Source: Dipteris shenzhenensis (Eukaryota; Polypodiophyta; Polypodiopsida; Gleicheniales). From it: a stretch of DNA of 64,000 nucleotides. Below are positions 32,762 to 43,780 of this stretch, one piece after another. Each line of letters begins with the position of its first letter. The stretch's first letter is position 1. The notes under the pieces are model-generated. The model did no database searches, was not told the DNA's origin, and saw nothing but the letters and a program-made list of their open reading frames with translations. Made by a program: the position numbers and the translations under genes. The DNA lies in the NCBI GenBank assembly GCA_047967505.1, contig CM106539.1; one strand, given 5' to 3'.

Positions 32762-33060
32762 CACAAAGATATCAAGCTCTACCCCCGATATATCTCCTGG
32801 ATGACTATCACTTATGTCACCGCCTATGTTAGTTGTACTCGTGGTGTAGTTAGACTACCACGTATGTTTTTGGTTTGGGTTCACATATGAACCACGTATT
32901 CTAGGTTTTGACATATAGGGGTATTTCCCTCTTCTATTGTATTGTTGTTGTGTGCAAAAGTAAAGAAAGGCTTCACCCTCCAACCTTGTGTCCTCTCTCT
33001 TTTGTGTGTTGTGAAGAAAGCTGAACTTGAGTCTCCTATCTCTCTCCCTCATTCTTTACA
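32762..33060 (+). repeat. Copia 5' LTR
   Basis: 299 bp, aligned base for base with 37,891-38,189 apart from the first five bases (CACAA instead of TGTTG) and a few substitutions. It ends TTCTTTACA. Confidence 0.95.
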
Positions 33061-33073
33061 TGGTATCAGAGCC
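33061..33073 (+). promoter_or_regulatory. Primer-binding site
   Basis: TGGTATCAGAGCC directly follows the 5' LTR and is the common plant copia site complementary to initiator tRNA-Met. Confidence 0.93.
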
Positions 33074-33572
33074 TTGTTCGTGGTAAGGAGCTCAAGAAAG
33101 CAAGCCAAGTTTGTGGTGTCCTGGTAAGAGGACCAGTGTTGCTTTCCTATTTCGAGTTTGGGAGCAAATCTCTGCAGGTAGCACTGCCAGAAGTGCAAGA
33201 GTGCATTGTTTCAGATTGAGAGGCCCTTCGTGGTGTGGCCGTTTCGGGGCCCATTTTGAAGACGGAAGTTCTTCGCAGGCACTCAGAAAAAGGCCCTGTT
33301 TTTCGCTGTGCGACCACTGCGCGGCTAGTCGGTGGAAAGGTGCCACAAAAATTGCATCGTATGCCTGTGTGCAGAGATATTGGGAGTTGCAGATTCATGC
33401 CTGTTGCCTGTTGATGCAAAATCGTCACTAGGAAGTGACTATGTGGTGAAATACCACTTTCGTCAGTGTTGCAGATCTGCCCCTGTGAGGTTTTTTGCAG
33501 AAGTTTTGCTATTTGCCCTTGTGAGGCATTTGCTGTGTTTACAGGTTGCTGTTGCAATTCGTGATTTGTAAA

Positions 33573-36500
33573 ATGTCTGAGAATCTATCTACCATTGTCA
33601 GTGAGAAGCTTGACAAGAACAACTTCCAAGCATGGAAGTTCAGGATGACAAACTTCCTTATGGGAAAGGGAGTTTGGGAGTACATCAGTGGTGAAACTGC
33701 AGAACCAGTTTTGGGTGCTGCTCCCACTCCTGCTGAATTGAAGGCCTTTAAAGAATGGCATGAAAAAGCCAGAAAATGCCTATATTGGCTATCTGTTAGC
33801 ATTTCAGATTCTATGATTGTGCATATACAGGATCTAGAGATGCCTAAGGAGGCATGGGATACATTGGTGAAGCTGTATAGCACAAATACCAAAGCACGAA
33901 AGATGCAGCTAAAGCAGGAGTTGCACAATGTGCAAAGGAAAAATCTGAATATAAATGAGTATTCCTTGAAGGTGAAAGGCCTTGCAGATTCTCTTGCCTC
34001 CATTGGAGCACCTGTTGATGATGAGGACTTAGTGTCCGTGACCTTGAATGGTCTTGGGAAAGATTATGCACAGTTTCGGACATCCATTGGAGTCCGTGAA
34101 ACATTTCCTGATTTTCAGGAACTTATTGCTCTCTTGCTGAGTGAAGAGCAAAGGAATGGTGGTTCAGCCACCTCAACTTCTCAAGAGACTGCTTTCTACT
34201 CGAATACAGGTAGAGGCAGGGGTAGAGGAAGAGGCCGTTTTGGTGGCCGTGCAGGAAATCAGTACCAACAGCAACAACAGGAAAACCAGTCCTATGGAGG
34301 GGGACGTGGTAGTTCTAGAGGCAGGGGGAGCCAAAGAGGCCATGGTTCATGGCAAAGGAACCAGCAAGTAAATAGCAGCACAGAATGCTATTATTGTGGA
34401 AAGCCTGGACACAAGGAGAATACATGCTATAAAAAGCAGAATGACATCAAAAGTGGGAAGTTGCAGCAAAGCAACTATGCATCATCAAGTGGGCATGGTG
34501 ACGACAGAAATGAGCACCTTTTTGTGATGCAGCATATGGTTAACTCCATGTCAGGAGATGCTGCAGCTTGCAATGATGTTTGGTATGTTGATTCAGATGC
34601 ATCTAACCACATGACCAGTCATGGTGAGTGGTTTCATGATGTTAGAAATTTGGATAAGCCAGGTTATGTTGAAACAGGTGATGATACTGCGCACCCAATT
34701 ACGCAGGTTAGTAAAGTGCCATTGGCTATGCAGGATGGCAAAACGAAGTACTTGGCAGATGTACTTCATGTTCCAAAAATCACTAAGAACCTGGTTTCAG
34801 TTGGCCAGATGGTTGAGCAAGGTCTGCAGGTTAGATTTAATCCTGATGGATGCTTTGTTGAGGACTTGAAAAATAAGTGCCGTTTGGTTGCGAAAGGCAA
34901 CAAAAATGGAAGAATGTTCACCTTGGATGTTGATATGCCTGAGATGAAAGCTGCTATGTTTGCGCATGGGAGAGGTGTCATTGTAGATATTGAGATATGG
35001 CACAAGCGCATTGGGCACGTGAATATACAAAGGCTGAAATCTATGCAAACGAAAAACATTGTTGCAGGTTTGCCTAAATTCAGAGTTGAGGGAATGCAAA
35101 AGGTATGTGAAGCATGCCAAATGGGTAAGCAGGCCAGACATGCATTTCCCAAAAATGCTAAGGTGAGCAGAAGACCTTTGGAAGTGATCCATTCAGATGT
35201 TTGGACAACCAAAGCTGCTTCTATTGGTGGATGCCATTATTATGTGACGTTTATTGATGACTACACTAGGAAGGTGTGGATTTATTTTATGAAGCACAAA
35301 AGTGAAGTGTTCAGCCATTTCAAGGCTTTTAAGGCCATGGTTGAAAAAGAGAAAGGTGTGCATATTAAAGTGCTAAGATCTGATGGAGGGGGAGAGTACT
35401 TTTCAGAAGAATTTTGTGAATATCTAAAAGAACAGGGAATTCAAAGGAAGTACTCATGCAGGTCTACCCCTCAGCAGAATGGGGTTGCAGAAAGGAAGAA
35501 CAGGCATATTGCAGAAGTAGGACGGGCGATCCTAAATGAGAAAAACATGCCTGATTATTTTTGGGCTGAAGCAGTAGCAACTGCTGTTTATATTATGAAC
35601 AGAACCCCCACTGCAGCTGTCCATGGCATGACGCCTGAAGAAATGTATACAGGCCAAAAACCAGATATTTCTCACTTGAAGGTATTTGGTTGCATAGCTT
35701 ATGTTCATGTTCCTGATGAGAAGAGAACAAAGCTGGATCCAAAGGCAGAAAAATGCATCTTTATTGGATATGCTCTGCACCAGAAAGGGTATCGCTATTA
35801 TAACCCTTCCACCCGCAAAATGCAAGTGAGCAGAGATGTTGTTTTTGATGAAATGAGCAGCTGGTATGCACCAACTATTATGGTAGGAGATGCAGATGCA
35901 GGAAATGGGAATGCTGCAATAAATGCAGAGCAGCAATCTCAAGCCTTGAGTGGACCCAGAGAGTCCTCTACTAGTGGATCTAATGCATGGACAGGGAGAT
36001 TGAGATCTAGTGAATCGTCACATGGCAGTCCTGATAGTGTTGTGCAGGTATCACATAAGGGAAAAGAAAAAGTGGACCATGCTCCAGTATTTGACGTGTC
36101 TGCTGGTAGCTCTCATGTTGATGGAGAGTCAAGTGGCTCTGAAATGAGCCTTGATGAGGAACTTGGGATTCCCTCTGTTGTTACACCTGGTGCAAGGAAA
36201 AGCAGGCATGATTTAAAGACTCCTGCAACTGATCCAGTTGTACGAAGGTCCACTCGTATTAAGTATCCAGTTGATAGGCTGAGATATGATGGGTATACAG
36301 CACATCACTATGCTTATATGGTCAAGGTTCTAGAGGAGCCAGAGCCCACATGTTTTGAGGATGCAGCAGGGCATAAAAATTTGGAAGCAGCTATGGATGA
36401 AGAGATGGCTGCCTTGGATGCAAACCACACTTGGGATTTGATGCCTTTGCCTCATGATAAGAAGGCTATTGGCTCCAAGTGGGTTTACAAAGTAAAGCAC

Positions 36501-37933
36501 AATGCTGATGGGTCTGTTAGCAGGTACAAGGCAAGATTGGTTGCCAAAGGTTTTGCGCAGACATATGGAATTGACTATGAGGAAACTTTCAGCCCAGTTG
36601 CAAGGATGGCAACCGTGAGAGCAGTAATTGCTATGGCTGCTGCAAAGGGATGGTCTTTGCATCAGATGGATGTGAAAAATGCCTTCTTGCATGGTGATTT
36701 GCAGGAAGAGGTTTATATGATGCAGCCAGAAGGTTATGAGGATAACTGACACCCCGATTTTGTATGCAGGTTGCGCAAAGCCTTGTATGGCTTAAAACAG
36801 GCGCCGAGGGCATGGTCAGACAAGATAGGGCAATATCTTGTCACTATTGGATTTCAGATTTCCAATTCAGATTTTTCACTTTATGTGAAAAGGACAAACA
36901 AAGGGATTGTGCTTATAGTCATCTACGTTGATGACTTGATTATTACAGGTGATAGTGATGCAGACATTAATGAAGTGAAGCTGCTGTTGAAGCAGAAATT
37001 TGAGATGAAGGATTTGGGAGAGCTGCGTTACTTCTTGGGCATTGAGGTTATTAGATCCCCGAGTGGGATATGGCTGTTGCAAAGGCAATACGGTTTGGAC
37101 ATGCTGTCCAAATATGGGATGACAGGCTGTAAGTCTATTTCTATTCCATTGGAGCAGAATGTGAAGCTCAATGCAGAGACAGGTGAGCTTCTTGAAGATA
37201 TTACTATGTACAGGTGCATAGTAGGTAGCTTGATTTACATGACTATAACGAGACTAGATTTGAGCTATGCTGTGGGGCTGGTAAGTCAGTTTATGCAGGC
37301 ACCGAGGAAGCCACATTTGGATGCGGCTAGGCGCATACTGCGGTATGTGAAGTCCACATTGCATTATGGACTGTTTTATGAAGCTGGGTGTGCATTACTG
37401 GTACATGGATACACAGATGATGCTGATTGGGCTCTGGTAGTGTCTCAGACAGGAGATCTACTAGTGGTTTTATGTTTTCCCTTGGGAGTGGTGCCATTAG
37501 TTGGAGCAGCAAGAAGCAGCCAATAGTTGCCTTGTCGAGCACAAAGGCTGAGTACAGGGGTGCAGCAATGGCTGCATGTGAGGTAGCTTGGTTACGGAAG
37601 CTACTTGCAGATATGGGACAGTCAATTCATGCAGCAGTTGTCATTCATTGTGACAACATTAGCAGCATCATGCTTGCTAATAACCCAGTTTATCATGCTA
37701 GAACGAAGCACATTGAGGTGCATTATCACTTTGTGAGAGAGAAGGTTCTAGCTGGTGAGATTGATCTTGTCTATGTCAGCACTGAGGAGCAGGTGGCTGA
37801 TATTTTTACGAAGGCATTGGGTACCGAGAAGCTTCGCAGATTTAGGAGCTTGCTTGGTGTACGTGAGATGGATTTGAGCTTGAGGGGGAGTGTTGAGATA
37901 TCAAGCTCTACCCCCGATATATCTCCTGGATGA
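33573..37933 (+). pseudogene. Copia gag-pol polyprotein with three defects
   Basis: The start at [13 protein letters not shown] (33,573) is preferred over the ATG at 33,546 because it opens the conserved gag N-terminus. Order: gag (DUF4219/UBN2-like, then an RG-rich stretch); zinc knuckle [14 protein letters not shown]; protease [12 protein letters not shown]; integrase with a HHCC finger (HKRIGHVNI … CEACQMGK) and DDE residues in [13 protein letters not shown] and NGVAERKNR; reverse transcriptase with YVDD near 36,930; RNase H with STKAEYRGAA. Order integrase before RT defines copia. Defects: protease DSG reads DSD (34,596-34,598), TGA at 36,747-36,749 just before the LRKALYGLKQAPRAW block, and a 2-base insertion near 37,433. 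The last codons run into the 3' LTR. Confidence 0.95.
37881..37890 (+). promoter_or_regulatory. Polypurine tract
   Basis: TGAGGGGGAG lies immediately before the TG of the 3' LTR, where plus-strand DNA synthesis is primed. Confidence 0.9.
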
Positions 37934-38189
37934 CTATCACTTATGCCACCGCCTATGTTAGTTGTACTCGTGGTGTAGTTAGACTACCACGTATGTTTTT
38001 GGTTTGGGTTCACATATGGACCACGTATTCTAGGTTTTGACATATAGGGGTATTTCCCTCTTCTATTGTATTGTTGTTGTGTGCAAAAGTGAAGAAAGGC
38101 TTCACCCTCCAACCTTGTGTCCTCTCTCTTTTGTGTGTTGTGAAGAAAGCTGAACTTGAGTCTCCTATCTCTCTCCCTCATTCTTTACA
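37891..38189 (+). repeat. Copia 3' LTR
   Basis: 299 bp from TGTTGAGATATC to TTCTTTACA, with intact TG…CA ends. It is followed directly by Helentron helicase sequence. Confidence 0.95.
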
Positions 38190-39200
38190 CTTATTTGATT
38201 CAAAATTTTGAGGAATGGGATGTTGGATTAATGCATTGCTATATTCAATTCAGTCTCAGTAAGGCATTGTCTGTCCAAAAATATGTCATCATTGTTGTAT
38301 TTGTAGATTGATCCATGAAGATCCTAAATCTTTTGTTGGACTAGCTTGACATAGGTCACCACACAAGAGAGCATTCACTCCTCCAAATGGTTGAAGGTCG
38401 TTGTGTTTAATTTCTCGTAGATGCATATTTGCCGCCACATTGTTCTATGCCCAATCAACGAAACCTCATCAAACATGAGTTCAAGGTCTTTATATAGTTG
38501 CAACAATTCTTGTAATTTATCGCTTGATAGACTTGTGTAGTGTGATGCCATTAGTAATAGATGTAGTATTGAATGTATTATTGTTCCTCCTATGTGGAAA
38601 GCTGCTTTTCCTGTGTAAGCCAATAGGAGGACTTTTGGAGATTCCATAATATTACTTGTTTTTTTGTGCGAGTAATGACGTAGAAGTGCTGGAACCATGG
38701 TCATAAGAGTAAATGTTTTCCATGTGCCAGCATTGCCTATTGGGAATAGATAAAATGACTTTTCTAGAGAGACTCTTTTCTTTAGCATAATGTTCTCTAC
38801 TATTAAATGTTGCTCGTTGTTCAAAGACCTCATGTTTTTGTGGTAGTCATTATTAGGAATAACTTTATATGTCAATAAAGGCTCATTGAGGAATTGATTT
38901 TGTTTTAATTGGTTTTCCATTTCAATGCCAATGTCGTAAGTGTCGATGTTGTTTCCTATGTTTGGATTGGTTGGTGAGGTTGTGGAAGTATAATTATTGG
39001 AGGAATTTGTTGGGACATTAGGGATGAGCTTGTTGATTAGGGCTTTATAGATTGTTTTTATTGATGTTTTCTTTTTGTGTCTACATACAGGCCACCTTGG
39101 GGACACCTCAAGAAGGTGCTTGTGTGCAGGCTGGAGTTTACTATTCACATCAAAGCTCCTCTCCAAGAATTTCAAATGGGTGCATTGTGATGGACACAAC
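38190..39200 (-). pseudogene. Helentron helicase N-terminal half (second copy)
   Basis: Parallel to 12,185-13,225 with high similarity. It has the frame 39,199-38,375 largely open: QPAHKHLLEVSPRWPVC, the NSSNNYTSTTSPTNPNIGNN spacer, Walker A GNAGTWKTFTLMTMV (the third Gly of GTGKT is Trp), LLLAYTGKAAFHIGG, and Walker B LELMFDEVSLIG. The Trp is shared with copy 1, so the motif was already altered before the loci separated. The C-terminal half is missing and begins where the copia 3' LTR ends. Confidence 0.85.
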
Positions 39201-39261
39201 TAGAAAATCTTCAAGGCAAATTGTTTCGAGAAATGGACATCCAAAATGAGGTGTAGTTTAT

Positions 39262-40387
39262 TTCAATGATGTTTTTTTCGTGTGCTTTCATATCAAAATA
39301 TTTCAATTTTTTTGGAGATTTTATGATTTAGGGTTTTACTTTTTAGGGTTTTCATATATATAGAGATAAGAGCCATTTTAACATTCAAATCTCACTTTCA
39401 CTTTTAGAGAGTGATGTAGAAACTCCCACTCTCAAAACTATCTCATGCCCTTAGTCATCACTGTTTGAGCACATCTCCCACAAATTCAGCCAAAGCAGCT
39501 ACATTTCATGATTTTCTCTCCGGAACTACATTTGTAGATTGCAAGAAAGAGCTTTTTTGTGTGCTTGCCACTTGGTAGGACCTTAGATGTCCTAGTCACA
39601 TGTATCTGAGTCAATGCTGACTTCAAAGATCTCATCAACTAAATGCAAGAGAATTGACTAATTTTGCATATCAACTTGATGTATCTTCAAAAATATGGAT
39701 GCCGATAGATTACATCAAGTATCTATTGCTGGATGAACCTAAGATTGTGAAACACTTTTCCCATTTTTGTGATAACCTTATAAAGGATGGGTTTAGGGAG
39801 CTAGAAACCAATGAGCTCCTGGAAGTGTGGATCAGGGAAAATACAGGCATTCGGTTCCTTTCGTGGGAGATGACATTCATCTTTCTTCACCTAGATGGGA
39901 ATTTAGAGGAAGAAGCCCCATCTTCAAGCACCCCCTCCTTTGGAGTGGAGGTTGCAATTTGGGTTCCCCTTTTCTTAGGCACATCGATGGTTGCAATTAT
40001 ATGCATCTAGACACCATCTCTTTTATAGAATGAGGAATATCTAGAATGCACTTACTGTTAATTAGGCAATTGTCTTGAGAAACGCATGCATGTGTCAAGA
40101 AGAACGAGTGCTATGGGTGTTTTAGGGCAAAAGCAAAAGATTTAACACATCATCATGAGTCAGAGAAGGGCATAATACAAGCAATGCAATTGTTGGCGAT
40201 GATGAGTATGCAATTCTCTTTCTGCAACTTTAGTAGTCGTGGAAAAAAATAAATGCTTCCTCTTTGACGAACCATTTTTTCAATAAATTCAAGTTGCAAT
40301 CTCATTTGTTCCATTACATGGTTTTCCCCATGTAGGCATGCTGTACATGAGAAAAGATCATGCAATTAGAAATTGTGAGAGGTCTAG
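39262..40387. repeat. Anonymous block shared with 13,262-14,378
   Basis: Direct copy of the first-locus block, nearly identical, ending at GAGGTCTAGG where gene X sequence begins. The corresponding point in locus 1 is followed by the 37-bp inverted repeat. Confidence 0.9.
39654..40010 (+). CDS. Short repeated ORF, second copy
   Basis: 118 codons, the partner of 13,649-13,996, with a 9-bp in-frame insertion (RENTGIRFLSW against RENRFLSW). Unknown function. Retention of the frame is suggestive only. Confidence 0.3.
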   Translation: MTNFAYQLDVSSKIWMPIDYIKYLLLDEPKIVKHFSHFCDNLIKDGFRELETNELLEVWIRENTGIRFLSWEMTFIFLHLDGNLEEEAPSSSTPSFGVEVAIWVPLFLGTSMVAIICI

Positions 40388-41119
40388 GGTGCACATAAAT
40401 AACTCCTAATTTCTCCAAGAAGATAAATATCAAGGACAATTAGTCAATATAGTTATCACATGTGCTTCCTTTCACAAGGTATGTATGTTGTCATATGATT
40501 CCACTCCAAAAAGGTTTGTGTACTAGAATGCTATTCGTAAGCCTTCCACTTCATATTCAAGATGCTTTAGAACAATAGCATTAGTTGACACTATAAATTT
40601 TGCATCTTCCAAGGCCTTCTTTGATGTACATAGCATTTCCATGAGGGTTTCCATCAATCCACTTACACCCTCATTTTGATGCAGCTAGCACTTTGCACTC
40701 TCCATGTTCCCATCCCATGAATCCATAGACAACACAAACTTCTGTAGGTTTTGTTGCACCAACCCTAGGATATCTACTAGCAAAGATTCACCCATATCAC
40801 GGACTTGGGATACCAGAATTTTCTCACTAAATTCTTTTGGACCTGGAGTACATTCAGTGTCAATGCATGCTCTAGCAGTGCCATTGAGGAGGCCATTGAT
40901 TAGTTCACTAGTTTCATGGGATCACTTTTGTAGCTTTTTAAGAAAGCCACCTTCTGCACTTAGATTACTTGCAATAGTATCTCCAAACTTGGCCCAATTA
41001 ATTGGCCCTATTCCCACTTCAAATACAAATCCTCTTGCAAATGCAAGACTAACTTCAAAATTTGGCAGAGGCACCTGATAAGAATATTTAGGCACTATTT
41101 CTACAATGCATAAAATCAT
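40388..41119 (-). pseudogene. Gene X, unbroken copy
   Basis: The reverse reading starts MILCIVEIVPKYSYQVPLPN, continues FARGFVFEVGIGPINWAKFG, meets TGA after KKLQK at about 40,921, and then in the same frame reads SHETSELINGLLNG, ACIDTECTPGPKEFSEKILV, GLVQQNLQKFVLSMDSWDG, and STNAIVLKHLEYEVEGL. The in-frame TGA is shared with the copy at 1-290, so it is old, or the region is spliced. This copy shows the undisturbed sequence (AAAATTCTGGTATCCCAAG at 40,811-40,830, reverse) where the other copy carries 15.4 kb. No family recognised. Confidence 0.5.
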
Positions 41120-41279
41120 GTGTAGTGTTTGTACAATGCAGTGTTTGTACAGTGCATAAAATCATGTGTATTGTTCCTACTTGACAGTTCTCAGTTTAAC
41201 CTTGTGGCCTCTTTGAGCAAGCTCTAAAAACACTTTAAGCCTATTCTTCATTGTTACCTCCCTTTTGCTGCCCCGGCCA

Positions 41280-43150
41280 TAGGGATATTGAAATCTATAA
41301 AAAGACCCCCTATCCCCTCAGGTTGTTGCCATAGCAAAAATAGTAAAAATCTACTAGAATTTCTCCAGCTCCCTACCCTCCTCCAGCCAATAGTTCAGCC
41401 CCTAGTTAATGTCCTTAGCCTCCTCCCTTCCACTGATTCGCTTATCACTCAATTACCCTCCTTATTGCCCATGGATCCAAAAAATGAGTTCTTTGAGTTC
41501 AAAATGGAGCTCAGTATCCACCCCCACATTCTGCAAGCCACTGGTCCCTCCAAATCACAAAGCATGCCTTCAGGGACCATTTTTTTGTCCTATGACTTCC
41601 TAGCTAAAGGCCTACAAACGGAGGTCAACCGAGAAGGCCACTCAAGATGTGCTTGAATAGCAACAGGCATGACAAAGCCACCACAGGACCAATACCAACT
41701 GATGAAGAGGAGATAGTGGTAGCCCCAAAGCGATTAAACACAGATCCTAGCACTACTCCGACTAGCCTCCCCGCTCAGCCACCATCAATCCAGTACGAGG
41801 ATCAATACGTGCAAGTATTCTTATGCAAACATCACTGCACGGACCACTCTGATCCCTACTCTAAGGGCAAGGCCATTCCCTAGGACCCCATCTATGTCGG
41901 CGATCTCCCTAGGGATGACGGTCCACATTGGCCTCCACCTAGAAGCTCAAGATGTTCAAGCCACCCCCTCTGTGCCCCAAGTATTAGCTTTAGCCACCAC
42001 TACCCACCCTCATGAGACCACCTCCTTTGTCACCAACTCATCCCCATGACCAAGCCTCACCAAAGACCTAAATTTTTACAATGCGCCTCAATATGAGGCA
42101 ATGAACGGGTACATCAACATGTCCCCTTGAATAACTCTCCCACACCAATCCAAAGGAATTGCAACTATTTGATGCGATGGCCCAACTCCCAAAAATGGCA
42201 TGCACCATTTTATAGAGACAACAAGAATAGGCCTCTCACCTCTCCTCTACTCTCCTCCTAGCGCAACTGTCCATGTGCGACTGCCACACATTGATGGTCA
42301 CTACCCAAGCTATAGGGCAAACTGTTTGACCGAGTGGTAGAGTATCACAAACAAGGCCGAGGAGCTGGAGCTCTCTGTTACAAAGCTCAAAGATGAGCTC
42401 ACTACTGCCAGTGAATCCCATGTCCAAATCCTCATGGACCAGGTAGACAAGGTAGAATTCCGCCTTTGCACTGCACACGAACACCATGCATAAGCCGAGA
42501 AGCAGTGAGCCAGACTCCAAGAGGGATGCGACTAGCAAATTCAAACTCTCTAGGATCAGACTCTCCAGGATCTCTTGTCCCAGGAATGAGCACTAACCAT
42601 TTCTATGTAGGAAGACAATGAGCACATGTGCACCTCTGGCTGCCTAGAGGAATCATAGCTGGAAGATCGCGAGCAACAGGAGTTTTAGATGTACTCAGAG
42701 TCTGAGCACAACTAGCCACCTATACCCTCTGCCCCACACACTGTCCCCCAAACCCTACAGATGCACTTTGACACCCTCCATGCACAAAACCTTATCTTTC
42801 ACCTCAACCTCACCGCTCAGTGGTCCACTTCAACCATCTCAGCCTTTCACTCCTCCGTGATCTCCCGATCGGCCAATTGATGACAAGCTCCATAATCTAC
42901 AACCAAATTGTCTTCAACCTCGACCTTAGCCCCGCTTAGTTCTAGGACCTCCACCTCTACCTTTGAGTCTGCAATCTCCACTGCCATAACATCTGCACGT
43001 ATGAGGACATGCATGCCACCCATTTTTGGAAGTTCCACTTGTACCTTACCAAGATGAACCCCCACCAATTATACTACTATGCAATCCTCTAGATAGTCCT
43101 CTTTGCCCATCTCCTCTAATGCAGTTGATCCGAGGCCAGCTCAGCAACAG
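41280..43150 (+). pseudogene. Gag-like coiled-coil pseudogene of an LTR element, stop codons only
   Basis: A forward frame can be followed with many stops but few apparent frameshifts. From 42,340 it reads TNKAEELELSVTKLKDELTT, then VQILMDQVDKVEFRLCTAHE, then a Gln/Glu-rich helix interrupted by six stops within about 60 codons. Each of these stops could come from CAA, CAG or CGA by one C-to-T change. Earlier parts include MDPKNEFFEFKMELS at 41,470. It ends just before a purine tract and TG at 43,162, so it resembles a gag-only (non-autonomous) LTR element. The retrotransposon assignment is an inference. Confidence 0.45.
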
Positions 43151-43161
43151 TGAGGGGGGCA
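43151..43161 (+). promoter_or_regulatory. Possible polypurine tract before an LTR
   Basis: TGAGGGGGGCA followed by TGTTAATAG. This has the form of a polypurine tract and LTR start after the preceding pseudogene. The LTR itself is soon replaced by a CACTA fragment. Confidence 0.4.
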
Positions 43162-43182
43162 TGTTAATAGTCAAACAACTGG

Positions 43183-43310
43183 TCAAACTTGGCTCGGGAT
43201 GAAGCCATTGATGTAAATGCTCTTCATTGATTTTTTTCATCTCAAACTTGGACATGAATATATGAGCTTCAAACTTGATGTACATGCTCTTGTAGTATGG
43301 CTCAAAGTCC
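43183..43310 (+). mobile_element. CACTA-A 3' fragment
   Basis: About 125 bp matches the end of the TNP2-A gene and following sequence at 21,050-21,175 (GATGTAAATGCTCTT, TCATCTCAAACTTGGACATG, TATATGAGCTTCAAA, TTGATGTACATGCTCT). No terminus follows. Confidence 0.8.
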
Positions 43311-43780
43311 ATGGGAGAAGTAATATAAAATAGGTGGAGATGGATATTATATTGAGTTATTCTCTCCATATAGGATAGGCCCATGTGGGGGAGGTATAGA
43401 AGGTCCAAGAGTGCAAGTTAAATAATGGGGAAAGTAGGGTGAGGTGGCAAGATTCCTTGTGCCAACCCTCCACTTGTCCTCCTAGATGTTTGAACGTATT
43501 ATAAAATTGGGAAGAGACCAAGGAAGTATCATAGACTTGGGATATGGGAGTTGATATATGTGGAAAAATGTGGCCAAGCGTTATCGCACACAATTGAGAG
43601 TGCGTAACTGCCTAGCCCACATTGGAGAATCTTCCACACACACCATGCATGTGGGAGGATGCATTTATTAAGAGAGACCCCCTCTCTTGGCTATAAAAGG
43701 AGGGGGTTATTCCTTGATGAGGCACGCTCATTCTTGTAGAGCCACCTAGCTAGTACTTTGATTCCCCTTCCCTTCCTTTC
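43311..43780 (+). other. LTR-like segment with TATA box
   Basis: It has CTATAAAAGGAGGGGG near 43,690, followed by a leader-like stretch with GAGCCACC. It may be the remainder of the LTR that starts at 43,162, but no second LTR was found. No gene seen. Confidence 0.3.

Larger units (their letters stand above)
32762..38189 (+). mobile_element. Ty1/copia LTR retrotransposon, nearly complete
   Basis: Two 299-bp LTRs flank a gag-pol gene, total about 5.4 kb. The first five bases of the 5' LTR do not match the 3' LTR, and the two flanks differ (CACTA-B2 on the left, Helentron helicase on the right), so no target duplication exists. This fits a deletion removing the original left flank. The LTRs are very similar by eye, so insertion was fairly recent. 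Confidence 0.95.

Noticed and set aside
33546-33572. Upstream ATG of the copia ORF
   Set aside because: The nine extra residues are not part of the gag domain; the ATG at 33,573 gives the usual start.
42330-42620. Stop codons that RNA editing might repair
   Set aside because: Such editing is known from plant organelle transcripts; this is a nuclear transposon region and the gene lacks other signs of use. Deamination is the simpler explanation.
43311-43780. A full solo LTR with TATA box
   Set aside because: No paired LTR or target duplication was found, so only an LTR-like segment is reported.
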